DNA of 64,000 nucleotides from Cercis canadensis. Its lineage: Eukaryota > Streptophyta > Magnoliopsida > Fabales > Fabaceae. The notes under the pieces are model-generated. The model saw only the letters and a program-made list of their open reading frames with translations, was not told where the DNA came from and ran no database searches. A program made the translations under genes and the position numbers. How positions within the stretch are numbered: the stretch's first letter is position 1; the number at the start of each line of letters is the position of its first letter. The stretch spans positions 1 to 64,000 of the forward strand of contig QAOA01001691.1 of NCBI GenBank assembly GCA_003255065.1, read 5' to 3'. Below, one piece after another: positions 12,941-24,071 of the stretch.

Positions 12941-13360
12941 TGGATGACAATGATATTCTAATTAGGTTACAATTCATCTATCGTATTTAAAAATAAATGT
13001 GTTGGAATGAGTAGAGATTGAGTAATTAATAATTGGGACAAAAAGAGAAAAGGAACCAAAATCAAAATTATAACTAGGTTTAGATATGGTTTTAGGAGAA
13101 AAAAATAAATAATAGCACTAGGGAAAAGAGTGGGGTTAGACCATGGGTACAAGCTTCCTAAAGTTATAATGAGATTATAATTTGGATAGCCACTAAACCA
13201 ACTCCAACGAGTGATTCAATAGGATTTTCTATAACGCTTGGAAAGAGAATGAGATTAAACTATGTGGACAAGTTTCCTAAAATTCTAATAAGACTATAAT
13301 TTAGATAACCACTAAACCAATTCCAATGGGTAATCTAATAGGATTTCCTATTTTGTGTTG
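12535..13360. other. Non-coding Helitron 3' region with a microsatellite
   Basis: No gene seen. It includes an (AAT)n run at 12877-12941 and two related 100-bp lines near 13130 and 13250 (ACTATG/ACCATGGGTAC...CTAAACCAACTCCAACG). This is the expected non-coding tail between the truncated replicase and the Helitron terminus. Confidence 0.5.
12877..12941. repeat. (AAT)n microsatellite, about 21 units
   Basis: An uninterrupted run of TAA/AAT triplets. Confidence 0.95.
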
Positions 13361-13601
13361 CTCGCCACCGCCGCCGCCGCCCGCGCATCAGCACAGGACC
13401 AAGTACTAGGATAGATATATTGATGATTGATTCATAGGAACTGTTATCAAATCTTTTCCCACTAATGTTGCAATTTTTGATTCAATTTGCAAAAGTATTG
13501 ATGTTTTGAAATAAATTGCGAACATATCTATCTATAATGAATCATCCTCTTTACATCATCATTGGCTGCTAATTTGTTTCATGTCGCACCCTGTCCCACT
13601 C

Positions 13602-13631
13602 GGCCGCGCATTGCGCGGGATGAAATACTAG
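13602..13631 (+). mobile_element. Helitron 3' terminus: hairpin plus CTAG
   Basis: The stem CCGCGC (13604-13609), loop ATT and stem GCGCGG (13613-13618) are followed by nine bases and CTAG at 13628-13631, then a T. This is the canonical plant Helitron 3' end: a GC hairpin about ten bases before CTRR, with insertion between A and T. A decayed version, CCCGCGCATCAGCACAGG ending in CTAG, lies at 13380-13409, suggesting an older terminus just inside. The replicase fragment upstream is in the matching orientation. I could not fix the 5' TC end. Confidence 0.8.
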
Positions 13632-14939
13632 TAAATGCTAATTCTAGGTAGATATAGAGGAAACTACATTTGGATTGACATTCTATTCTTTTGTTGGTAA
13701 ATATAATTTTTCTTTTTAATTCCCGAATGAGAGAAATTGCTTTGGACTAAATTGGAAAAGAGTTATAATTTGTTTGGCATTAATGCTTTCATCTTTGCAT
13801 TTAACAAACTAAGTACAACGAGGGACACAAACATCAATATGGCCTCTCCTCGTCCATGAGCCAACAATTAAAAAACATAGGCCATATACTACTAAGTGAA
13901 TTTAAATTATTATCAGATACCCTGGTAGAAGACACTGAAGACAGCAACAAGAATATGTCTTCTACTTATTCGAGTAGATCTCATGCAGAGGATTTCATAG
14001 GGAACCGCGATGAAGGTGAGAAAGAGGTAAATATGATCGACCTGGGTTTTGTTCTCTTTAGTCTCTTGTAGTGTGTACATGTTCTTTAATTCTAGTCTAG
14101 TGTAATCTCTTATTGCTATATCTTCACAATAATGTCTTGGTTAGCATGCTAAGAAGCATTGATCTTTGAGGTCATCTCTATAAAAAAAAAAAAAAATTGC
14201 TGTGTATGCCATCCTATATCAAGATTTTTAAGAAGCCTGTTCATCGGTCTTATTGAGCAGACACTTACCTGACTGGCTTTGGCTTTCTCTTTATTAGAAA
14301 GTTACAGCATTGTGCTTGTTAACTTAGTAAAGACATCTTGCAATGGAAACTTATGATGAATTTCTTTCAATAAATTTAGTGTGCTTAAGTTAGTAAGTGG
14401 TATATCTGAACTAACACAAGAAGATGTACCCGAAACTTTATCTCGTAACTTCCTAAGGCTGAGGTCCGTTCGGGCCCAATTTCAGAAGATCATTGGTTTG
14501 CTTGTTAATTACGTAGAATTCTTTGGATGTAACCTATGAATAATGTATATAGTTATCTATGATTTAATTTACCGTTGTGCTTTGTTCTAGCTTTTATCTT
14601 TTGACTTGTATTTTTGTCTTCTCTTATTTCTAGTATGAAGCTATGCATTTTATAAGATAATAGAGATTAGAGAGTGTGCTATAGAAGCAGACCAACCTAG
14701 TTGACCCAAATAAGTTAATTTCAGCAAATGCCCCTCTAAAACAAGAATTTTCAAGTCCTTTTAGAGGTCTTTTTCCTTTTTCTGTAGATCATGTTATCAA
14801 GATTTCATCATCTATTCCAAATGCACGTTGAAGGAATTATTGAGTTAAGTGGCTTATGGTTTTGAAGGTTTTTAACCATTTCATTTCTAGTAAGTTGTAA
14901 AATAATCCTTAGTTTTAGTTGTGTTAGTGATATTAAGAA
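13632..14939. other. Intergenic with one unassigned exon-like ORF
   Basis: The stretch 13850-14026 stays open, is hydrophilic (an LLSEFKLLSD..EDTED segment followed by a Ser-rich part) and ends at a good donor, GAG|GTAAAT. A second open stretch at about 14410-14490 (TQEDVPETLSRNFLRLR) has no clear acceptor. I recognise neither. They may be further captured exons or chance ORFs. Confidence 0.3.
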
Positions 14940-15215
14940 CCAAATTTTTTTTTTTTATAAAATTTTCTTTTCTATTCAAACAAACAAAAGAAAATTTTTA
15001 TAAGAAATTATTTCTAGTGAAACAAACAATTAAAAATTTTAATATATATTTTTTTTTGTAGAAAAATTTTCTTTTAGAAAAATATTTTATCACATAAATT
15101 TTTTTTTGTAAGTTTTACTAGAAAATAAAAATTTAATAGAAAATTGTTTTCTATCAAATGAAAATTTTACGTTGTTTTCTTCAGAAAAATTTTCTTTGGA
15201 AAAGCTAAAGAAAAT
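14940..15215. repeat. AT-rich cluster of GAAAATTTTC-like palindromic units
   Basis: The interval is dense in GAAAATTTTC, AAAATTTTCTTT and their inverted forms, so it can fold on itself in many registers. It sits directly before the CT-rich sequence that carries the thioredoxin exon. It could be the sub-terminal region of an uncharacterised DNA transposon. No TIR partner was found. Confidence 0.4.
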
Positions 15216-15455
15216 CTTTCTATCTCTCCTCCCTTGACTCTATATCTATACCCCTTCTCTCAACCTCGATACCCCATTTCTCCTTCAACTTCTCTGTTGC
15301 TTTCTCCCTCTCTTCTCTACTTCGCTCTCGATGCTCACTCCAAAGCTCAACGCCTCGCCGCCGTCGACTGCTATCAGTCGCCGCCGGTGACCCTCGACCA
15401 CCACCGCCACTCTCGACCCTCTCCCCTTTCATTCTCTTTGCTCAACCTCGCCACC

Positions 15456-15518
15456 GGTTGCCACACTGTTGAGTCCTGGCAGGAGCAGCTCCAGAAAGGA
15501 AACGAGTCCAAGAAACTG
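15456..15518 (+). pseudogene. Thioredoxin h first-exon fragment
   Basis: The frame reads GCHTVESWQEQLQKGNESKK followed by L, then a GTATTT donor. GCHTVE.W.EQL.KGNESKKL is the N-terminal helix region of plant h-type thioredoxins, and the first intron of these genes falls at this point, just before the strand leading to WCGPC. The normal start (M plus an acidic stretch) is missing: upstream the frame runs into CT-rich, Pro/Ser/Leu-rich sequence without homology. No exon with WCGPC was found in the next 2 kb. Thioredoxin h is a cytosolic disulphide reductase; this piece lacks the active site. I infer an exon fragment captured by a mobile element rather than a gene. Confidence 0.65.
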
Positions 15519-16359
15519 GTATTTACTGACAGTTCTCCATTTGCTTTCGTCTATAATTGTTCTTTGTTTTCCCATATTCCGCTGCTTTCAACTTTATTTT
15601 CGAATATATCTGTGATACTAGAAGTAGTAGATGATTTTTGGTTCTATGTTATCGGCGTTGGATTGCAACTTTAAGGGTTTCTGAAATTATCAAATTGCGG
15701 TGAAATTAGTGACTCAAATAATCCATTCCCTTCAATGCATTTGATTTGTTTATGATGTTCAGTAGAGAATAATACTAAAACCGCAGTGACTATATTTGCT
15801 GGAATATCTGTACACTAAACCCATTTTATGTTAGAAAATTAAGGGGTGACTGGAATGTCAAGGTTGTTATGCAGTAACATGAAAAGGGATGTAAAAGGCA
15901 CGTGTATTTTGTCCTATGATAAGGGTTTGCTTCAAACTTTGAGTTGAAATGGAGCAGAACTGTGCAAATGATTTTGGATATTATTTTTGAATGCAGAGGG
16001 ATTATTGCACCTGGCTTTGATTAAGGATTTTCTTAGTTAACGGAAATTATCTGGTTAACGCTTATCCTCATTGTTGTTTTTCTTTGTTTTGTATGTAAAT
16101 GGCCAAGAAGTTCTAGCAACTGAGAAACTCTATCCTGTTGTGAAACAACTTTTGGGCATTTAAGCAATTGAAAGGCTGCTAGTCTTGTTGCATTATGTTT
16201 TACATGCTTATTTGATTCAGTGGATTGCCATTTGCATTCAGGCAAGAAATGCTTTCAAAAATAACATAAATGGTTATTTCTTGTTCTTTCAATTTTCCTT
16301 TTTCCTTCTTCATTTCTAATATTGGAATTTTAATTGCAATTTCTTGGCTACTTCCCCAG

Positions 16360-16422
16360 GCTTCATTTTACATCAGAAGTCCTGCCATTCATGATATTGT
16401 AACATTTCGGGATCCAACACAA
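16360..16422 (+). pseudogene. Single captured exon resembling plastid type I signal peptidase (S26)
   Basis: A perfect 63-bp exon lies between CTTCCCCAG and GTATGT. It encodes 21 residues, A followed by SFYIRSPAIHDIVTFRDPTQ. The line 'sfyirsPaihDIVtFrdP' fits the strand between the catalytic Ser and Lys motifs of thylakoidal/plastidic processing peptidases, where 'DIV.F..P' is conserved. Neither the Ser-containing exon (PSM.PT) nor the Lys exon (KR) was found nearby. Together with the thioredoxin exon 0.8 kb upstream in the same orientation, it suggests exons shuffled from different genes. The match is short, so the family call is moderate. Confidence 0.45.
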
Positions 16423-17335
16423 GTATGTTGACATCAAATAAAATCCATAGCCTTCTTGAACCTGCTTAGAAAGTAGCCTGTCTCACAGTTAAGTTACATA
16501 ATTGGTTTCTTTGTAGCACATGCTTAGAAATTGAATTTAGCATGTTACTACAGCATGCAGCCAAAACACCCACTGGTTTATTTGCTACTAGATCTATATT
16601 CTCCCTGCCTGCCTTTGCTTGCTTGAATGCAACATTTTTCCCCTGGTTTTTGAGTCGTTGTTTATTCTATAACTCTGGCCTTTATTGGAGAATAAAAGCT
16701 AATTCAGAGATTGGTAGAGATATTGATGGTGATTACAATTTCATCTAATAAATAGTAACTAGTGCATATTTGGAGGCTATTTAATCTGCCTCAGATTTGC
16801 CATGAGGATATATGAGGCATCTGGAAACTTATTAGTATCTAGGTTGTATGGATTCACCTAGGTGGTTAGATGATTTTCTGTTGGATGAAGAATGAGTACA
16901 AACTTGCATTTGGCACAAACACATACACAGAGTACATATTTTCACAAATGAGTTAGCCAATTAGAGATAATCCTTGTTCATTTTATCTCTTACATCTCAA
17001 TGCTTATTAAGAGTGAAATAACATTGAGATAGTCTACTGTCCAATCCAGTATCACTTCCATTAATTATTCATGTGCATGCACATGAGAAATGTCTAATTC
17101 AATTCATTGGTTAAACTAAGAAGTGGTAGAACCATTATTGTTCTAAAATTATAAATTATAAAAACAAAGTAAATGTTTCTGTTTCCCAAATTTGGTATAG
17201 CCTTCATGCTTAATGCTTACATTGGCCTAGTAGTGCCCAGTTATAGCCATAAATTGAAAGTTGATGTCTCTTAATTCTCAACATCAACATACCAATACTA
17301 AGTTACATATACGTAGATCATGTCAATTTGTGCAT
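16423..17335. other. Intergenic, nothing recognised
   Basis: AT-rich sequence with short unsupported ORFs; no exon, repeat boundary or RNA gene seen. Confidence 0.4.
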
Positions 17336-17558
17336 TTGGACTGTATATTTGTCATTTACTGATTGAGCTTAAATTTGGAAGGCTCTGTTTTTTATTTTCA
17401 TGGCTGGACTTTAAAATTATTGTACATTTAGACTGTGGTTAGTTCATGTCGGTCATTTACTGATTTAGTAGTAGCTTAAATTTGGAATGCTCTGTGTTTA
17501 ATTTTCATGGCTGCACTTTAAAATTATTGTGCATTTGGACTGTGGTTTGCATTTCAGT
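17336..17558. repeat. Two direct copies of about 105 bp upstream of the hAT exon
   Basis: GTCATTTACTGAT..GCTTAAATTTGGAA, TTTTCATGGCTG.ACTTTAAAATTATTG and ACTGTGGTT occur in the same order near 17352-17452 and 17455-17550. The second copy provides the ATTTCAG acceptor before the hAT ATG. Confidence 0.75.
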
Positions 17559-17711
17559 TATGGAGTTCAATCTTGAATCTATGGATGATGAATTAGAAAA
17601 TTTGGAAACTCCTAATGCTAGTAAGAATACTATTGCTCCTACAAGAGAACTTCCAGTGGGGTTGATGATGAGAATAATAATGGTGGTGAACAATTTAAGA
17701 AGAAAGTAAAG

Positions 17712-18174
17712 TGATGCAGTAGAAAAAAAGAAAGGGGCAGCTAACAGGCCAGAATTAGGGCAATGGATAGGAGAGATTGAGATTGGGACAAAGAAAGGGG
17801 GTTCTAGGGTTTAAAAACCACTCAGATCTAAAACGATCTTATTGATTCATAAGAAAAAATGAAGCTCTCTTTGCTTTATCCATGAGGGGCCCTTTATAGG
17901 TTGATACAACTTTATCAGCACATCAAAATCTTTCTAGAATAGTCCTGGCCCATATAGTATTCTACCAGGACTTTAATTCTACCATAAATGCCCTAAAACC
18001 TCCTAAAATAACCAAATCAAATCCCTAGGAATATTCCCTGCGAAAATTGCTGAAATAATATAAAAACTACAAAGCTAACCCTAAAACCTACAATTACAAT
18101 CAGGCCGAAATAATAATTTAACCAAAAGACTAATCTAAACATGGGCTTTCTTGAGGACAGTGCATACTGCATCA
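17712..18174 (-). repeat. LTR (3' LTR of the minus-strand element)
   Basis: 463 bp, TGATGCAG...ACTGCATCA. It carries the shared blocks GGGGGTTCTAGGGTTTAAAA and AATCTTTCTAGAATAGTC also found in the partner LTR. Confidence 0.85.
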
Positions 18175-18630
18175 TTCTCCCTTTGTTGGAGAAAACCTGA
18201 CCTCAAGTTTTAAGTCTTTTTAAGCTTCCTAATTGGTTGAACAACATCCTTCATCCGAAAATTCTGAATTCAAATTCTTTTGGCCACCTTGTTGAAGAAA
18301 GAAAGAATGATAAAGGGGTTATCTTTCTTGTCACACATGATGTTAAATGTGTATGAAATAACAAAATCAATGTGCTCAAGTCTTGAATATTCTAGAACAC
18401 AAAATTTTATATCTTCTAATAGAAGACAAATTTCTTCTTTCAGCTCTTCAAGACTTGAAGTCTTATTCATTTGGAAATTTGAACTTTCTTCATTCTCCTT
18501 GTCATATATACCTAAGACATTCAAATCAAGACTATTTGAATCTTCTAATACATTTTCTAGATAAACATCATAGATTGGTGGTGAATTCCAATCTACAATA
18601 GTATCTTGAAGGAAGAGGCCATAGATTTTA

Positions 18631-18968
18631 GGGAAAAGTCCAATTTACCGCTTTCAACTTAGGGTCGTGCGGTTTACCTCCAAAACTATAAAAAGGTGCA
18701 AGGAACCCCCTCAACTATCAAAATGTGTAAAAAACCCCTGATCCCTAGACGGCCATAAAAAAATGGATGGAGAATGCCACGTGTCACTTTCAATTCCTTC
18801 TTTCGTGTGTGGCATGTGGCATTTTCTGTCCATTTTTGGACGTCCCTCTGGGTTTTGGGGTTTTTTCTACACATTTTGATAGTTGATGGAGATTCCTTTC
18901 ACTTTTTTATAGCTTTAGGGTAAACCGCACATGACCTATAGTTGGAGGGGGTAAATTGGACTTTTCCC
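18631..18968. mobile_element. Mutator-type MITE with long TIRs and 9-bp TSD, nested in the LTR element
   Basis: The ends are GGGAAAAGTCCAATTTACC and its inverted partner GGTAAATTGGACTTTTCCC. The arms extend inward for tens of bases (GTGCGGTTTACC / GGTAAACCGCAC). TAGATTTTA directly flanks both sides (18622-18630 and 18969-18977), a perfect 9-bp target duplication as made by Mutator-like transposases. It has no coding capacity. Confidence 0.9.
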
Positions 18969-19305
18969 TAGATTTTATGCCATGTACAAGGAGCATTCAG
19001 ATCCAAGGCATGCATCTGTTGCTCCTTCTATCCACCTTTTATTGCTTGATTAGCAGCTCCAATTTCATGGAAATGATTCTCTTCATCTTCGTCCCTTGTG
19101 CTACCTTCCGGTATGTTCAGGGTTTGTCATCACCTTTGGAATCTCCATATGAGCTTCCACATGTTCCTATCGCTCTAAAGTTGGTATTGCCTGCAACAAC
19201 AAATCTTCAATCTGACGCCACATCTTAGCTAATATTGCTTGCTGTCTGTGATTTCCTCTAACACTTCTTTCTCTTTCATGGCTTCCCATGGCTCTGATAC
19301 CAATT

Positions 19306-19765
19306 TGATGCAGTAGAAAAAAAGAGAGGAGCAACTAATAGGCCAGAATTAAGGAAAGGAATTGGAGAGATTGAGATTGGAACAAAGAAAGGGGGTTCTA
19401 GGGTTTAAAAGCCACTCAGATCTAAAAGATCATATTCATTCATAAGAAAAAATGAAGCTCCTTTCGTTTACGCATGAGAGGCCCTTTATAGGCTTGATAC
19501 AACTTGACTAGCATGTCAAAATCTTTCTAGAATAGTCTTGGCCCATATAGTGTTCTACTTGGACTCTAATTCTACCATAAATACCCTAAAACTTTCTAAA
19601 ATAACCAAATCGAATCCCTAAAATATACCCTGGAAAATTACTGAAATAATATGAAAAGTACTAAGCTAACCCTAAAGCCTACAATAACAATAAGGCCCAA
19701 ATAATAATTTAACCAAAAGACTAATCTAAACTTGGGCTTTCTTGAGGACAGCCCATTCTCCATCA
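19306..19765 (-). repeat. LTR (5' LTR of the minus-strand element)
   Basis: 460 bp partner of the LTR at 17712. The tRNA-Met primer-binding site abuts it at 19290-19302. Confidence 0.85.
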
Positions 19766-20059
19766 CTAAGCTTAACTCTTCTGATGTTTGGAATCTTTTT
19801 GAAAAGATTGGTTTGAAAGATGGGGAACAAAAAATGTAAGGCTTGTGGTTGTCTAGCAAAAAGGGGAACTTCTCACCTAATCTGCCATATTCCAAAGTGT
19901 CAAATGATTCCTAAGTTCCATGATGTGGATGTCATGTTGATTGACCATGCTGGGATGTTGAGGGCTAGGAAACTTTATCATAAGGCTTATCGAGATGCGC
20001 TAGCTAAATGTATTATAATGCATAATATTCCATTTAGCTATGCTGATTTTCCATTATAA

Positions 20060-20788
20060 TGGGACTTCAAATCTATGGTGTCACAAGGAGAAATGTGTTA
20101 AAAAGAGCCAATGATAATTGTCTCACTTTGGGTTAAATTTGAGTTATTTATTTCAAATTTAGGGATGAGTATGACTTATTAATTATTTTAAGGTTCAAAA
20201 GTACTTAATCTTATATTATGATGGAATTGTATGCTATATTGTTGAGTTTGAGTGTTAGACTACTTAAAAATTTAATTGTTTGATGGATTTTCATTTTGGA
20301 ACTAATTTGAATTGCTAAATTGTGATTTATATTGTACTTTGGTGTTATTATATACTTTTGTATAGAGATATACCCCATTATAAGAAAATAGGTTGAAAAA
20401 AATGAGAATTTCATATTTGGGCTGGGTTGGGCCAGCCATCTGCCAGCCCGCATAAAATTGGGCTTGCCTGGCCCTGCTTGAGAATGGCCTTGGTCTGTTT
20501 GTCAACGGTACTGAAAAGTTGATTAATTTTATGAAAAGGCGCAAAAAGTAAATTGGGGTGAGAATGAAAACAAAAGACCAAAGGAGGGAGCTTTATCTGA
20601 AATTTGGAAAAGCATAAAGCCTAACTTTGTCAATACTTTATGGTAGTTATGTTGGTTGTTACTCTTTGCACAAGTCCAACTTTGTTAAATTTTGCGAATG
20701 ATTTCCCTTATTTCTTTTGTCTTATCAATTGTTTGAATCACAATCATCACTATTTTAATTTGGTCCAGTGTAAAGGCTAGGTGAGGAT
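20060..20788. other. Intergenic, promoter side of the thymidylate kinase gene
   Basis: AT-rich. It includes a GGGCTGGGTTGGGCCAGCC line near 20419, a GC-rich inverted motif often seen in dispersed plant repeats. No gene and no confident promoter element. Confidence 0.35.
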
Positions 20789-23700
20789 ATGATCTATGGT
20801 TCCTGTATCTCTGTTTCTAAGGCATTGTAAGATTTCTTCGCTTTCTCTTTTCTTTCTGAATCTATGTGCATATGATATTATTTAATTTGGGTGAGAACGT
20901 AAAGGTTTAATTGTGGGTTTTTGGTCATTTTCTTTAATAAAATTTTACTCATAATCCCATAATACAAAGTTTTTATTTTCCCCTTCTTTTTCCCTGGGTT
21001 TTTCCTAAAGAGAAATGGGAAGACCTCAGTCTTAGTACCCTGAGAAATGACATAAAGGATAGAGGGTATTATAGGTCTTTGTATCTATAATGACTGTCCT
21101 TTTTCTACAGGAATTTTGGAGGACAAGTTGTGGGAAGACCATTGAATTTTCAAGTGAAACCATCCTACAAGTTTTCTCCTTGGCAGATAAGAATGGGAAG
21201 TTATATGAAGGAACCTAGAGGTGCCTTGATTGTCCTAGAAGGCTTGGATCGTTCTGGAAAGTCATCTCAATGTTGCAGACTAGCATCATACTTGAAGGGA
21301 AAAGGGTACTCAGCTGAGATATGGAGATTTCCTGATAGAACCACTAATACTGGACAAATGATATCTGCCTATCTTGCTAATACATCTCAAATGGATGATC
21401 AATGTATTCATCTCCTCTTTAGTGCAAATCGTTGGGAGAAGAGGTTGGTTTTGCATTTCCTCTTTTTTCTTTAGTGCAGCATGCTGTGTTTAATTAGTAA
21501 AACTTTTGTTAAATGAATATGTCTCTTGTCTAAATTCTATTACTAGTTTTGCTGAAAGATTCTATGTCACTGTAGTAAAGTTGGGGGCAGGAGCTTTTGG
21601 TGTGACAGTGCTTTGTGAATTAAGCATGTAATGGTTGTATAATGAGGCTTTCTTCCTAATCCATTCTATTAATTGGGGCATTGTGCATCTGTAGCCTCTT
21701 TATATTTGGATTGAGTGGGGGTGATAGCGTGGGACTAAAAATAAAAGGTTTAATTATGCTCTAGGTGTTTATAGTTTAAGCAAAAATTTAAGTAGGTCCC
21801 TAAAATTTCTTTCCCTCTAAATGAGTCCTTATTTTTTCATTTACATATAAATAAATCCCTGCCCTTAATCTCAATTATAACACTGTTAGTGGGTAGCTGA
21901 CATGTCAAACCTTATGTACCCACTAAGACTAACGGCGGGGATTGATTTATATGGAAATAAAAGAATAAGGACCCATTTAGAAAGAAACAAATTATAGGGA
22001 CTTACTTACATTTTTGCTGAAACTATAGGGACCAAGAGCATAATTAAACCAAAATAAAATCAATTCTTGATTCATGGTATTGGTTATTTGAAATTTAGCC
22101 ATGTCTAGCTGGAAGTAGATGAGATATTCTATGAAGAGTAGTGGCATGGGACAGGAAATAGAAGCTTTCCCTTTTTATACTTTGGAATTAAGTTGGCTAA
22201 TGTAAGTTATCACAGTAAGTTTAGAAGTCAACTAAGTAAGCTTTTGTGATAGATTATGTACATATGCTTTCTATAGTCAAAAGTGAACTTTGTTGCATTA
22301 GTGCTTGCATAGCTTGTGTTGTAATCTGCAATGTTACACATCATGCATGTCTAAGTATCGGACGGCTGAGCATTAGCTCAGGAAAACATATATAGCATGG
22401 AGCTGGTGATGTGGAAGATGGAAGTATATCATTGGATGTTGGAACTTGTTAGCTGAGGTTATTCACATAAGTTAAAATAGGAAGAGAGAGAAGGGGGAGA
22501 AGGGTGAAAAGTTAGTTTAGATGTTTAGAACTCTTAGCTAATTTTCACTACACTTTCTATGATCAAGTTGATGTATTCTTTTGTTTTTATGCCACAGAAA
22601 ATATCAATTGTGTACATGAGATAATTGACATAACTACTCTATAAATACTTATAAGGACAAAAACAAAAAATATTCTTTATTACCTTGCTTATATTGTTGG
22701 CTGAAAAACATGAGTTTTATAAAATGAACATTCAAACACCTGTAATGTCTTGGCAGATCATTGATGGAAGCTAAACTGAAAACCGGAACAACCCTCATTG
22801 TTGACCGTTATTCTTATTCTGGGGTGGCTTTTTCATCTGCCAAGGGACTTCATTTTCAATGGTGTAAGGTAAACAGTTTACCAAAGGTGAATGCTTTCTA
22901 TTGATAATTTTTCCTCTAAAAAAATGACTCTTCTTTTGCAGGCACCAGAGATTGGATTGCCAGCTCCAGATCTGGTAATATTCCTTGACATATCACCAGA
23001 GGTAAGCCACTCTTCTTGCCTCATGGCTAACAAATAGTAGTTTTTTGGGTTATGGTTTAAGATATTATCTTAAAGCTGCTTTCTTTGTCATGATCGAAGC
23101 CTTTAGGGACAAGTTTTCTACTTTAGTAGTTTTATCTTTGATTGTATAAGAAAAAGTCACATTTGTTTATGGTTTTATTTTATTTTGTAAACCCATGCTT
23201 ATATTCTAAAAAGTGTTGTGAGCAATATCTTTACTAGGGTGTTTCTTCCTTTTATTACATGCTACCAAGACCAGAAGATATTAAAGGTGGACAAGAAAAA
23301 AAGGGGGTTTGGAAATGTATTTTTATCCCAAAAAAAAAAAAGTGAAAATTGATGGTGCTATGATTCTTGTTTTTAAAATTCATACACGATAGTAGATGCA
23401 TTAGCCTATGACACTCATAATGTGTACATGGAGTGTTTGGTATCTTGTTTTACTCTTAATTGGCTTACATGTTGGGTTTGATTCATGCTTTTAACCTTTT
23501 CTGTTTCCTTATATTTCTACATTTTCAATATATATAAGGAAGCGGCAAGGAGAGGAGAGTATGGATTTGAGAGATATGAGAAGCTAGATTTTCAGAAGAA
23601 AGTTGCAGAAAGCTATAAAGCTCTTCGGGATGACTCATGGATGGTAACTACCAATTTGTCTACTTATTTGTGTGGCCTTTCGTCCTGAAAAGAATTTCTT

Positions 23701-24006
23701 CTAGTTGTCAGTCTAGCATTACCTTATTTGTTTTCTTTCTTCATTTTTGGTTCTATTAGCTTCATAATCTTACCTACCTTTATTTTATTGTTGTGCAACT
23801 GGGTGTCCATGTAAGGAGTTCTTGTGCTTACTAAGCCTTTTCTTTCTTTTCCTGTGTCCTTACTCCCTTTTCTCACTTGCTTGATGTAGGTTGTAGATGC
23901 TAGCCAATCCATAGATCATGTGGAGAACGAGTTGCGAAATACTATACTAGAGTGTATCTTGGATTGTCAGAAGGGAAAGCCCATTTCGCGCTTGTGGTTG
24001 AATTAG
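20789..24006 (+). CDS. Thymidylate kinase (dTMP kinase), six exons, intact
   Basis: Phosphorylates dTMP to dTDP with ATP in dTTP synthesis. Exons are 20789-20826, 21111-21443, 22757-22868, 22942-23001, 23539-23643 and 23890-24006, all with GT..AG borders and compatible phases, giving 254 residues. The P-loop GLDRSGKS is at about residues 57-64, followed by a W-R-F-P-D-R segment, an A-N-R-W-E-K segment, [11 protein letters not shown] from residue 140, and the Arg-rich lid ([12 protein letters not shown]) from about 184. The length and the K-G-K-P-[IL]-S.LW end fit plant enzymes. The first 40 residues before Met41 are basic and non-acidic, so two starts are possible: the upstream ATG would give an organelle-targeted form and Met41 a cytosolic form, as known for plant dTMP kinases. 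The first exon is the least certain. The gene is uninterrupted apart from a MITE in intron 2. Confidence 0.9.
21747..22050. mobile_element. MITE in intron 2 of the thymidylate kinase gene
   Basis: 304 bp with imperfect long TIRs: GGTTTAATTATGCTCTAGGT at the left, and the right end GAGCATAATTAAACC is its inverse. The inner arms also pair (GTTTAAGCAAAAATTTAAGTAGGTCCCT with AGGGACTTACTTACATTTTTGCTGAAAC). AAAATAAAA flanks both sides, a 9-bp TSD, although low in complexity. It lies well inside the intron and leaves the splice sites untouched. Confidence 0.85.
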
Positions 24007-24071
24007 GCCTCTACTCTATGCTATGCAATAGTGAAAAATGTAAGATAAATTATGAATGCTAAATCCACCTA

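Larger units (their letters stand above)
17712..19765 (-). mobile_element. Non-autonomous LTR retroelement (TRIM/LARD-like), minus orientation
   Basis: The LTRs are 17712-18174 and 19306-19765. Both begin TGATGCAGTAGAAAAAAAG and end in CATCA on the plus strand, so TG..CA ends are conserved. Next to the right LTR, 19290-19302 read on the minus strand is TGGTATCAGAGCC, the primer-binding site for initiator tRNA-Met. Next to the left LTR a purine tract (minus strand CAAAGGGAGAA) fits a PPT, so the element points leftwards. The internal part, about 0.78 kb once the nested MITE is removed, has no gag or pol. Flanks are TAAAG and CTAAG, a decayed 5-bp target duplication. LTR divergence is appreciable, so the insertion is old. 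Confidence 0.85.
17560..20059 (+). pseudogene. hAT-family transposase, BED-finger N-terminus, split by an LTR element
   Basis: The left part (17560-17711) starts at ATG after TTGCATTTCAG and is acidic. A frameshift near 17655 is needed to reach the frame reading GGEQFKKKVK at its end. The right part resumes at 19771 as LNSSDVWNLFEKIG, then CKACGCLAKRGTSHLICHIPKC, a BED zinc finger (C-x2-C ... H-x(3-5)-H/C), then a region containing IIMHNIPFSYADFP, the 'LPFs.vE' line that opens the hAT transposase core. A stop follows at 20057-20059. The catalytic and hATC dimerisation regions are absent, so this is a truncated, inactive copy. Skipping the LTR element and one target duplication restores the reading frame across the BED domain start, which shows that the retroelement inserted into the transposase. 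Confidence 0.7.

Noticed and set aside
15234..15674. 146-codon ORF on the plus strand
   Set aside because: Only the short stretch ending at 15518 is protein-like (thioredoxin h) and it stops at a splice donor. The rest is CT-rich low complexity and intron read-through.
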